Source: Candidatus Aceula meridiana (GTDB taxonomy: Bacteria > Omnitrophota > Gorgyraeia > Zapsychrales > Aceulaceae). From it: a stretch of 48,032 bases of DNA. The notes under the pieces were generated by a model. That model ran no database searches. It saw nothing but the letters and a program-made list of their open reading frames with translations, and was not told the origin of the DNA. This document shows, in pieces, positions 34,213 to 41,346 of this stretch (its first letter is position 1; each line of letters opens with the position of its first letter). The position numbers and the translations under genes are program-made. The stretch covers positions 138,957 to 186,988 of the forward strand of contig JAVCDE010000033.1 of NCBI GenBank assembly GCA_030765185.1, read 5' to 3'.

Positions 34213-34226
34213 TGCCGACGTCGGCA
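34213..34226. repeat. 14-bp perfect palindrome
   Basis: TGCCGACGTCGGCA is a perfect, GC-rich palindrome inside an AT-rich intergenic stretch, about 105 bases upstream of the giant gene's promoter. With no loop bases it is better suited to a dimeric DNA-binding protein than to an RNA hairpin. The regulator is unknown. Confidence 0.5.
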
Positions 34227-34316
34227 AAATCAAGCTATGGCAAATCTAGGCGATTTTTCCATTAACTAAACCTCATTTACTAACTGCCAATTGTGAGAGT
34301 AGTCGAGGGGATTTTA

Positions 34317-34406
34317 ATGAATAAGCTGAGATCGACGAGGCTAAGATTTGTTGATTACATGAGATTGGCGGCAATGCGGCAAAGTGTCTGGACAATCAAG
34401 GCGTAA
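34317..34406 (+). CDS. Possible 29-residue basic peptide
   Basis: The ORF encodes MNKLRSTRLRFVDYMRLAAM and ends VWTIKA. GAGGGG lies six bases before the ATG, and an intrinsic terminator starts 25 bases after the stop, so the layout is that of a small transcript. The peptide is basic and amphipathic, and no family is recognised. A non-coding RNA ending at the same terminator is an equal possibility. Confidence 0.3.
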   Translation: MNKLRSTRLRFVDYMRLAAMRQSVWTIKA

Positions 34407-34430
34407 CCTTTTGGCACCTAAACACATAAA

Positions 34431-34463
34431 AAATCCCTGACTGAAATATTCAATCAGGGATTT
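34431..34463. terminator. Strong bidirectional intrinsic terminator
   Basis: AAATCCCTGA (34431-34440) pairs perfectly with TCAGGGATTT (34454-34463), and an inner TGAA/TTCA pair closes the loop further. On the minus strand the stem is followed by a run of T (34433-34428). On the plus strand it is followed by TTTCTTGTCTTCT. It can stop leftward transcription arriving from the hydrogenase operon and rightward transcription from the possible small gene. Confidence 0.8.
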
Positions 34464-34499
34464 CTTGTCTTCTCAGAATAAATTCTAAGCAGACTATTT

Positions 34500-34531
34500 G
34501 GTAGGGTGGGCCCATCAGGTATCGACCTACC
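34500..34531. repeat. Compact nested inverted repeat
   Basis: GGTAGG (34500-34505) pairs with CCTACC (34526-34531). The 20 bases between contain two smaller palindromes, TGGGCCCA and AGGTATCGACCT (AGGT/ACCT). The RNA could form a three-way, cloverleaf-like fold. It has a faint resemblance to the 3' half of a tRNA but no matching acceptor or anticodon arm. Function unknown. Confidence 0.45.
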
Positions 34532-34760
34532 CGCTCTAAAACATATCGCTATTCTATATGATTATGCCAGCTTTAACTAGAAGATTAACAAATTTTAAGA
34601 GAGCTTTCTCAACTGGAGAGAAACATTCCAGTCTATACCGCTAATTTCTGCCTGCACTGCGAAGCTCAAACATGCAAATTTTTGAGCGAAGAAGTGTCCT
34701 ATTTGTCCACTATTTCCAACCCAAAATATACATAACTACTTGATATATAATCAATTAGCA

Positions 34761-34787
34761 AATGTCCACCCCGTCGAGGTGGACATT
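34761..34787. terminator. 10-bp perfect hairpin downstream of hydE
   Basis: AATGTCCACC (34761-34770) pairs with GGTGGACATT (34778-34787) through the loop CCGTCGA. It lies 75 bases after the hydE stop on the minus strand. Only a short T-rich stretch follows, so it is a weak intrinsic terminator or a 3'-end-stabilising stem for the hydrogenase transcript. The rest of the intergenic stretch from 34532 to 34760 shows nothing I can assign. Confidence 0.5.
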
Positions 34788-34861
34788 CATTAAAGCATGA
34801 AATACCCTAACGCCTATGCTGACTTTTCCTCTCCATGCGACCTCTCTCTTTTAAAAATTTA

Positions 34862-35905
34862 TCATCTTTTCTTTAAGAAATGCGGAGAATCACCCCACTG
34901 GTTATAGCCAATCTCCTCACCAATAGAATCTATACGCTGCGACAAACAATCACGGCACAAAGATGCATTCTCATCAAGACAAGGCTTATCTTCATACAAT
35001 TGATAAAACTTACGATATTTCGTATGCGTTATATTGGGCATGATAATATTTGCCCCACTCTGCAGCCCCATCTCCCTACCAGATAAACTCAATGCCTGCA
35101 AAGCTGTTGTTGCTGCGATATTAACATCTTGCAAATGAATACGAGTCAAAGCAATCATTTTTAACCCTAGCTCTAAATTCTTTTTTCTAATATCTTCCTG
35201 TATGCTTTCGGCCAAAGGAGTATCTTTATGCACAAGGTAAGGACCCATCCCTATCATATCGATATCTTTATCCTTAAAAAATAAAATATCATCAGCTAAA
35301 TCTTCGACCGTCTGATAAGGTAATCCAATCATAACGCCTGTTCCAACCTGATAGCCTACTTTTCGTAAAACCTCTAAACAATTTAAACGTTCAGAAAAAC
35401 TATGATCTGCTGGATGTAATTCTTCATAAAGCTTCGAATTAGATGTTTCAATACGCAATAAATAACGATGCGCGCCGGCATCAAACCACCGCTGATAAGT
35501 TTCTTGTGTTTGTTCTCCCAAAGAAAGCGTAATCCCAAGAGAATTATTGCTATCGCGTAAGGCTTTGATTTCACGAACAACATCTTCAACAAAATCAACA
35601 AATTCTAAATCGGTGCGCTCTCCGGACTGCAAGACAAGTGAGCCATATTGCATATCCAAAGCGCTTTTGGATGACTCAAGAATTTCTTGTTTTGACATTA
35701 AAAAACGTTCAACACGAGCATTAGACTTACGAATACCACAATACAAGCAATCTTTCTGACAGATATTGCTTAGCTCAATGATTCCTCGAAAAAATACATG
35801 ATTACCGACATTCTTTAATTTGACGGCATAGGCTCGCAGATACAATTCTTTCAGGCGCCTCGGGTCTTCTTCCTTTAGCCACCGAATAATTTCGCTTCTA
35901 TCCAT
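34862..35905 (-). CDS. hydE: [FeFe]-hydrogenase maturase HydE (radical SAM)
   Basis: HydE takes part in building the [2Fe] subcluster of the H-cluster. It works with HydG and HydF, acting on the iron-cysteine synthon made by HydG. It has 347 residues, the normal length. The radical-SAM cysteines are Cys49, Cys53 and Cys56 in LSNICQKDCLYCGIRKSN. Other family segments are LQSGERTDLEFVDFVE and SLGEQTQETYQRWFDAGAHR, followed by MGPYLVHKDTPLAES. The C-terminal cysteines (CLDENASLCRDC) could hold the second, non-essential cluster found in some HydE. It follows hydG by nine bases. Confidence 0.96.
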   Translation of the reverse strand: MDRSEIIRWLKEEDPRRLKELYLRAYAVKLKNVGNHVFFRGIIELSNICQKDCLYCGIRKSNARVERFLMSKQEILESSKSALDMQYGSLVLQSGERTDLEFVDFVEDVVREIKALRDSNNSLGITLSLGEQTQETYQRWFDAGAHRYLLRIETSNSKLYEELHPADHSFSERLNCLEVLRKVGYQVGTGVMIGLPYQTVEDLADDILFFKDKDIDMIGMGPYLVHKDTPLAESIQEDIRKKNLELGLKMIALTRIHLQDVNIAATTALQALSLSGREMGLQSGANIIMPNITHTKYRKFYQLYEDKPCLDENASLCRDCLSQRIDSIGEEIGYNQWGDSPHFLKKR

Positions 35906-35914
35906 TCTTGCCCC

Positions 35915-37411
35915 TTAGATGTACAAATCTCTTTCACCTTGTTTTGTTCTTTCATAATAATCTTGAAAAAGCTCAAACACTTTCGGGTATTTTTCTTTAA
36001 CCTCAGCAATTTCTTTTTTAATAATAGACTCTGCTTTTTTACGAGTTTTTTCAGAAGCAAAATCATCTAGCCATTCACGAAAAGTAATAATAGCATTCAG
36101 CTTGCAAAACTTACCTTCCTCTCCCTTACGGAGCAAGTCCATAATGCACTTTCCTGTTCTTCCGCAGCGATAACCAGCAGTACAAAAAGACGTAATGTGT
36201 CCCTTATCAACAAACTCACAAATCAATTCATCTAAGGAGCGTGTATCCCCTAAAATAAACTGCTGTTTTTCTTGCACCTGTTCTTTTTCCTCTTTTTGAT
36301 AACTGCCAACTCCAATTTTAGAAGAGGCATCCATTTGTGTTACACCCAAGTCAATTGATTCTCCCCGAATATCTGCCGGTTCCCGCGCAGTAATAATCAT
36401 CCCCACATGCGGTATCGCCAGACGCAGAACAAGAATAATCTTTTTGAAATCCTCATCACTGACACGGTATTTTTCGTATTCTTTCATGTTCGCATTTAAA
36501 GCCGGCTCCAGGCGCGGAAACGAGACAGTATGCGGCCCAATTCCAAAACGTGCCTCTAGTTCCAAAGAATGTTTGACCAATGCTAATAAATCAAACCGCC
36601 AGTCATAGAGCCCAAACAGCACACCAATACCCACATCATCAATGCCTGCCTCAAACGCCCGGTGCATAGAATAAAGACGCCAATCATAATTACCCTTAAT
36701 CGTATTAACAGGATGAACTTTGTTATAAGTTTCACGATGATAGGTCTCTTGAAAAACTTGATACGTACCAATGCCAACGCTGCTGATTTCTTTTAAGTCC
36801 TCAATTGAAAATGGTGGGGCATTAACATTAACCCGTCTGATATTACCGTATCCTTTGCGTGTTTTAATTTTTACATCATAAATAGCTTGAATACTTTCTT
36901 TAATATAATCCACGTCATTGTGAGGATGTTCGCCATAAACAACGATCAATCGTTTGTGTCCAATTTTCCCTGCTAAGGCCTCAACCTCTTTTCTAATTTC
37001 TTCAGGATTTAAAACCTTTCTTTGCGCCTCAGTATTCTCAGCCTTAAATCCACAATAAAGACAATTATTAACACAATAATTTCCCAAGTACAAAGGAGCA
37101 AAAGTTACAATACGGTTATCATATACTTTTTTTTTAACTTCAAACGCTGTCTTTTTCATCTCGTCTAAAAGCTGCGGGTCCTCAACAGCTATCAAGGCAG
37201 CAGCTTCTTCAAGCGTAAGATTCTCGATACGCAATGATTTTTGCAGCAACCTTCGAATATATTCAGGACGAGGCTCCTTATTCTTTTCCAACGTGGAGTA
37301 AATCTCCTGCTCATCAATAAAATTCTTTCCATCAACTAAATATTTCTTTATCTGATCTTTCTTGATTCTTTTATTTATCCAGCGATGCTCTTTATCGGCG
37401 TAGGTCTTCAT
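35915..37411 (-). CDS. hydG: [FeFe]-hydrogenase maturase HydG (radical SAM tyrosine lyase)
   Basis: HydG splits tyrosine to give the CO and CN- ligands of the H-cluster. It has 498 residues, the full length including the C-terminal extension. The radical-SAM motif is GNYCVNNCLYCGFKAEN. Family segments are VVYGEHPHNDVDYI and VFQETYHRETYNKVHP, then IPHVGMIITAREPADIRGE. The C-terminal second-cluster domain has TAGYRCGRTGKCIMDLL followed by a third cysteine in EGKFCKLNA, the CX2CX22C-type site that holds the dangler iron. It overlaps hydF by ATGA. Confidence 0.97.
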   Translation of the reverse strand: MKTYADKEHRWINKRIKKDQIKKYLVDGKNFIDEQEIYSTLEKNKEPRPEYIRRLLQKSLRIENLTLEEAAALIAVEDPQLLDEMKKTAFEVKKKVYDNRIVTFAPLYLGNYCVNNCLYCGFKAENTEAQRKVLNPEEIRKEVEALAGKIGHKRLIVVYGEHPHNDVDYIKESIQAIYDVKIKTRKGYGNIRRVNVNAPPFSIEDLKEISSVGIGTYQVFQETYHRETYNKVHPVNTIKGNYDWRLYSMHRAFEAGIDDVGIGVLFGLYDWRFDLLALVKHSLELEARFGIGPHTVSFPRLEPALNANMKEYEKYRVSDEDFKKIILVLRLAIPHVGMIITAREPADIRGESIDLGVTQMDASSKIGVGSYQKEEKEQVQEKQQFILGDTRSLDELICEFVDKGHITSFCTAGYRCGRTGKCIMDLLRKGEEGKFCKLNAIITFREWLDDFASEKTRKKAESIIKKEIAEVKEKYPKVFELFQDYYERTKQGERDLYI

Positions 37412-38679
37412 GCCGCTACCTTTTTCTTTTTTATTTGAGCAATCTCTTGCGCAAACACGAGAGATGCAGGTTTAAATGGCTCTAAAACACGTTCTAAAAC
37501 ACCTTGCGTATAAGAAATACACACTCCATAATTCGTGATGGGAACTCCATTTGCTTTTGCCTGCTCAATGCGATAAACAGACTCTTTACGATTAAGCATA
37601 CAGCTGCCGCATTGAATAATAAGTTTATATTCTTTTATATTCTCGGGAAGGTCTCTCCCCGAGAAAACATCAATCTTTAAATCCGCCTGGGTATATTCTT
37701 TAAGCCAACGTGGAATTTTTACTCTGCCGATATCATCCTCAATTGCGTGATGCGTGCAACCTTCAAGAATTAAAATCTTATCACCTGACATTAAACTTTC
37801 GATAGCTACTGCTCCACGAGCCATCTCGACGAGATCTGATTTAAAACGCGCGAACAAAATAGAAAAAGTTGTGCAGTTGATACCTTCAGGCGTTTCTGCC
37901 ACCATTTTATCAACGACCTGAGAATCACAAATAACAATATCCGGTGGTGTTTTTAACTTTTTAAGCGCATGAGCATACTCACTTTCTTTAACAACCCAGG
38001 CGGACGCATCATTGTCCAAAGCATCACGGATAGTTTGCACCTGTGGCAAGATAATCCTTCCTTTAGGAGCTTCCAAGTCAATGGGCACAATCAACATAGC
38101 TAGGCCGTTTTTGGGCAACAAATCGCCGATCAAAAAAGGTTTTACTAAAAAATCATCAGGCGTAGCTTCTATCAAGACGACTTTAAACTGATTAACATAT
38201 TCATCGCGTTTTTCTTTTCTTATGCTGCTAACAAACATCAGGCGTCGCGAATATTCTTTTATCTTCTCAAGAAATTCATCTCTTAGCTCATCAGAGTCAA
38301 CCTTGTTCACAACAACAATCAAAGGTGTGTTGCGCTTATTCGCTTCAGCGGCAATATTGACCTCAAACTCCGTCCACTTATTTGGTTCAAGAATTAATAA
38401 AACAACATCTGCACGGCGGAAAACATTCTTTGTCTTTTCAATTCTTTTTTTAGCTAATACGGATTCATCATCAATTCCGGCTGTATCTAAAAACACGACC
38501 GGCCCGATAGGAAGCAATTCCATGGTTTTTTCAACCACATCTGTGGTCGTGCCTGGATGATGCGAAATGATTGAGACATCTTGGCCTGTTACCATATTAA
38601 GAAAAGAAGATTTCCCGACGTTAGTACGACCAAAGAGACCAATGTGCAAGCGCAATGATTTAGGTGTGTTCTCCATCAC
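37408..38679 (-). CDS. hydF: [FeFe]-hydrogenase maturation GTPase HydF
   Basis: HydF is the scaffold on which the [2Fe] subcluster is completed and passed to apo-HydA. It has 423 residues. The N-terminal GTPase domain has G1 GRTNVGKSSFLNMVTG, a G2 threonine in HHPGTTTDVV, G3 DTAGIDD and G4 NKVDSD. A dimerisation domain follows. The C-terminal cluster domain has CTHHAIEDDIGRVKIPRWL and LIIQCGSCMLNRKE with the conserved His and Cys ligands, then ITNYGVCISYTQG. A stem of AGCCAAAGC/GCTTTTGGCT type lies in the 35 bases before it. Confidence 0.97.
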   Translation of the reverse strand: MMENTPKSLRLHIGLFGRTNVGKSSFLNMVTGQDVSIISHHPGTTTDVVEKTMELLPIGPVVFLDTAGIDDESVLAKKRIEKTKNVFRRADVVLLILEPNKWTEFEVNIAAEANKRNTPLIVVVNKVDSDELRDEFLEKIKEYSRRLMFVSSIRKEKRDEYVNQFKVVLIEATPDDFLVKPFLIGDLLPKNGLAMLIVPIDLEAPKGRIILPQVQTIRDALDNDASAWVVKESEYAHALKKLKTPPDIVICDSQVVDKMVAETPEGINCTTFSILFARFKSDLVEMARGAVAIESLMSGDKILILEGCTHHAIEDDIGRVKIPRWLKEYTQADLKIDVFSGRDLPENIKEYKLIIQCGSCMLNRKESVYRIEQAKANGVPITNYGVCISYTQGVLERVLEPFKPASLVFAQEIAQIKKKKVAA

Positions 38680-38714
38680 TTTTATGCTTTCTAATATTTA
38701 TAGCCAAAGCTAAA

Positions 38715-38966
38715 TTATTTGCTTTTGGCTAACGCTGACTTGACTTCAACTCCCTCAAGAGTGCCCAGCTTTCCTGTTAAGCCACCGAGTTCATCTGTGT
38801 TCATATCCACAACGAGAGTTATGACAAAACAATGCTTTTCTTCATAAGGAATCCCAACACGCGCCCGAATATGATCCCCATAATCGGATAAAACATGATT
38901 TACCTTATCGGCGCTTTTGCGCCTATCCTCAATAATAATTCCTACAAATCCTAATCTTCTCTCCAT
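38715..38966 (-). CDS. TM1266-type iron-only hydrogenase system regulator
   Basis: This 83-residue ACT-like (ferredoxin-like fold) protein starts MERRLGFVGIIIEDR and continues with VNHVLSDYGDHIRARVGIPY and TLVVDMNTDELGGLTGKLG. This matches the TM1266 family, which is found almost only beside [FeFe]-hydrogenase maturation genes. It is presumed to sense a small ligand or modulate maturation. It has no DNA-binding helix, so it probably acts on proteins. A full terminator hairpin separates it from the receiver gene upstream, and AAGGAGGAG gives a strong start site. Confidence 0.9.
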   Translation of the reverse strand: MERRLGFVGIIIEDRRKSADKVNHVLSDYGDHIRARVGIPYEEKHCFVITLVVDMNTDELGGLTGKLGTLEGVEVKSALAKSK

Positions 38967-38984
38967 GATTCTCCTCCTTATTAA

Positions 38985-39037
38985 TAAAAAACCCAGCCTT
39001 CTTCTTTTCCTAAAAACAAAAGAATAAAGCTGGGTTT
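38985..39037 (-). terminator. Intrinsic terminator inside the hydrogenase gene cluster
   Basis: On the minus strand AAACCCAGC (39037-39029) pairs with GCTGGGTTT (38997-38989). A second helical part (U/A-rich, one mismatch) extends the stem to about 19 bp, and the stem is followed by six T. It lies between the receiver-protein gene and the TM1266/hydFGE genes. It should reduce but not abolish maturase expression relative to the structural genes, unless a second promoter exists beyond it. Confidence 0.8.
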
Positions 39038-39111
39038 AAATAAAATAATTAAAACAACTTATATTCCCTTGGATTCAGGATAAACTTCCCCAACCGCAGG
39101 CAAAACAAATA

Positions 39112-39498
39112 CTATCCGTTAATGTACTTCTCTATAACTTCCAAAAACTTTTCAGGGTCGATTGGCTTTTCAATAAAAGCCTTGGCTGGAATAAGCTTCT
39201 CTCCTGTTTCATAATTATAAGCACTATAACCAATCTTTTTAACGCCAGAAACAATAATAAAAGGAATCTTTTTTAACTCTTCATCAGAGTTAAACTGCTT
39301 ACCGACATCTAATCCCTCACCGGCATCAGTCATCATAACGTCTAGCGTAATAAGATCTGGCTTTTCTGCCTTTGCCTTTTTGATTCCTTCAATGCCATTA
39401 GATGCTGTAATAACCGTATAATCCTTAGCCTCTAGTAAAGTCGTTACCGCTGCTACAAAATCAGGGTCATCATCGATTATCAATACTTTCTTGCTCAT
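39112..39498 (-). CDS. Stand-alone response-regulator receiver domain
   Basis: This 128-residue protein is a single REC domain: VLIIDDDPDF (acidic pocket), phospho-acceptor Asp53 in LITLDVMMTD, a Ser/Thr position in IIVSGVK and the conserved Lys in FIEKPID. It has no output domain. It is clearly similar to the receiver half of the REC-NuoE fusion in the same operon (LLEA.DY.V.TA.NG.EG, followed by the EKP.DPE ending), so the two arose by duplication. It may be a phosphate sink or a protein-binding regulator of the hydrogenase. The start has AGGAGG six bases upstream. The 88 bases before it hold an AT-rich stem but no clear promoter. Confidence 0.93.
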   Translation of the reverse strand: MSKKVLIIDDDPDFVAAVTTLLEAKDYTVITASNGIEGIKKAKAEKPDLITLDVMMTDAGEGLDVGKQFNSDEELKKIPFIIVSGVKKIGYSAYNYETGEKLIPAKAFIEKPIDPEKFLEVIEKYING

Positions 39499-39586
39499 GA
39501 CTTCCTCCTTTTAGATTCCTTTTCCATGCTTTAATAATAAATATTTTATTATCTTACACTATAAGTTCTGATTAGGATAATTAATT

Positions 39587-41332
39587 TTATTTCTTATATT
39601 CTGGCCTTGGCACATATTTTGTATGCAAAAGATGATGTGCCTTTTCACTTAAGGGAGCATCTAAAAAATCCTTGTACAGCTTCTTAATAAAAGGATTGTC
39701 ATGAGAACACCTGGCCTCGCAATTAGCATCATCCTCATACAAACCTTTAGCGCGAATAGCCCTAATCTCATCAGTTACCCCATATGGCTGACCACCTCCG
39801 CCAACACACCCTCCAGGACAGGCCATAACTTCAACAAAATGATAAGGCAAAGGGTCATCATTTTCTTTTGCCTTTTTAATTTTATTAAGAACATACTCCA
39901 CGTTACCTATCCCATGAGCAACGGCAATCTTCACCTCAATGCCATTAACACTAACTGAAGTTTCTTTAACACCTTTTAACCCTCTAACATTCTCAAACTC
40001 CACCTTAGAAAGTTTTTCTTTTGTAATCAAATGATGCGCTGTTCTTAAAGCTGCTTCCATGACGCCACCTGTTGCACCAAAAATAGTTCCTGCGCCCGAA
40101 TAATCACCCATAAGATGATCAGGTTCTTCATCAGTCAAAGAATTAAAATCAATTCCTGCCTGTTTGATCATGCGAATAATTTCCCGAGTCGTTAACACAC
40201 AATCTGTCCCTTGATATCCAGAAGCAAACATTTCTTCTGTCCGGGTGATCTCATATTTCTTCGCCGTACAAGGCATAATCGATATAACTCGCATCTTAGC
40301 CGGATCAATATTATTCTCTTTAGCATAGTATGTCTTACATAACGTGCTCATAATCTCCTGTGGTGATTTTGCAGAAGAAAAATGCTCTATCATTTCAGAA
40401 TGAAATTTTTCCATAAAGTCTACCCATGCCGGGCAACAGGTCGTAATTAAAGGAAGGACCCCTTTTTTGTTAACAAAACGCTCTACAAATTCGCTAGCTT
40501 CCTCCATGATCGTAACGTCTGCAGAAAAATTAGTATCAAAAACCGTATTAAACCCTAATCTTCTTAGTGCTGCATAAATCTTTTTTGTCAAATTGGTTCC
40601 AGGAGGATACCCAAAGCCTTCTCCTATCGCCACGCGAACCGAAGGTGCAATTTGAACAACACAATACGTATCCGGATTTAACAACTCTCTCCAAACTTCT
40701 CGGGTTTGATCAAATTCAAAAATCGCACCTGTTGGGCAATGCGCAGAACATTGGCCGCAACGAATACAAGGAGATTCGCTTAATTTAATATCTCCGGCTG
40801 GAGCCATGCGCGTGTTAATCCCTCTTTCTAAAAAGGATAGCGCCCAAACATTTTGCACATTCTGGCAAACTTCAATACAGCGTCCACAACCGATACACTT
40901 AGATGGTTCAAGTTCGATTGTTTTAGTTGATGAATCTTTAGGAAGCTTCCGTGTAATTTTGTTAAACGATTCCTGGCGAATACCAAAATCAGCAGCAATC
41001 GTCTGAAGCTCACAATCATTATTGCGTCCACAAGTCAAACAATCATTAGGATGATTTGACAAAATAAGCTCAATAATTGTACGTCTAATCTCAACCAGCT
41101 CAGGATCATGGGTAATGATCTTCATGCCGTCTTCAAGCGCGGTACAGCAGGCTCTTAGCATTTTTTTAGAACCCTCAACCTTAACAACACAAATGCCGCA
41201 AGCTGCAGTGGCCGGAAGGTCTTCATGCTTGCAAAGCGTTGGAATTTTCACCTGCACCTGCTCGGCAACCTCAAGAATAGTTTTCCCTGGTTCAAATTCT
41301 ACTTGAACATTATTAATATATGCTTTTGCCAT
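39587..41332 (-). CDS. hydA: [FeFe]-hydrogenase catalytic subunit (NAD-linked, bifurcating type)
   Basis: This subunit makes or oxidises H2 at the H-cluster. It has 581 residues with the domains in order. A [2Fe-2S] ferredoxin domain contains CKHEDLPATAACGICVVKVE and is followed by the His-Cys3 cluster HPNDCLTCGRNNDCELQ. Two [4Fe-4S] sites are CIGCGRCIEVCQ and CIRCGQCSAHCPTGAI. The H-domain carries TTCCPAWVDFMEKF, MPCTAKKYE and EVMACPGGCVGGGGQP. The length and N-terminal clusters match the HydA subunit of trimeric or tetrameric electron-bifurcating hydrogenases (HndD type). It lies 15 bases after the NuoF-like gene. Confidence 0.97.
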   Translation of the reverse strand: MAKAYINNVQVEFEPGKTILEVAEQVQVKIPTLCKHEDLPATAACGICVVKVEGSKKMLRACCTALEDGMKIITHDPELVEIRRTIIELILSNHPNDCLTCGRNNDCELQTIAADFGIRQESFNKITRKLPKDSSTKTIELEPSKCIGCGRCIEVCQNVQNVWALSFLERGINTRMAPAGDIKLSESPCIRCGQCSAHCPTGAIFEFDQTREVWRELLNPDTYCVVQIAPSVRVAIGEGFGYPPGTNLTKKIYAALRRLGFNTVFDTNFSADVTIMEEASEFVERFVNKKGVLPLITTCCPAWVDFMEKFHSEMIEHFSSAKSPQEIMSTLCKTYYAKENNIDPAKMRVISIMPCTAKKYEITRTEEMFASGYQGTDCVLTTREIIRMIKQAGIDFNSLTDEEPDHLMGDYSGAGTIFGATGGVMEAALRTAHHLITKEKLSKVEFENVRGLKGVKETSVSVNGIEVKIAVAHGIGNVEYVLNKIKKAKENDDPLPYHFVEVMACPGGCVGGGGQPYGVTDEIRAIRAKGLYEDDANCEARCSHDNPFIKKLYKDFLDAPLSEKAHHLLHTKYVPRPEYKK

Positions 41333-41346
41333 AAAGTAAAATCTCC

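Noticed and set aside
34500-34560. tRNA or tmRNA fragment
   Set aside because: A T-arm-like AGGTCGATACCT and a CCA-like end occur on the minus strand, but no acceptor partner, D-arm or anticodon arm can be drawn.
38702-38730. Hairpin at the TM1266 3' end as a terminator
   Set aside because: AGCCAAAGC/GCTTTTGGCT pairs, but it is short, has a bulge and is followed by mixed sequence.
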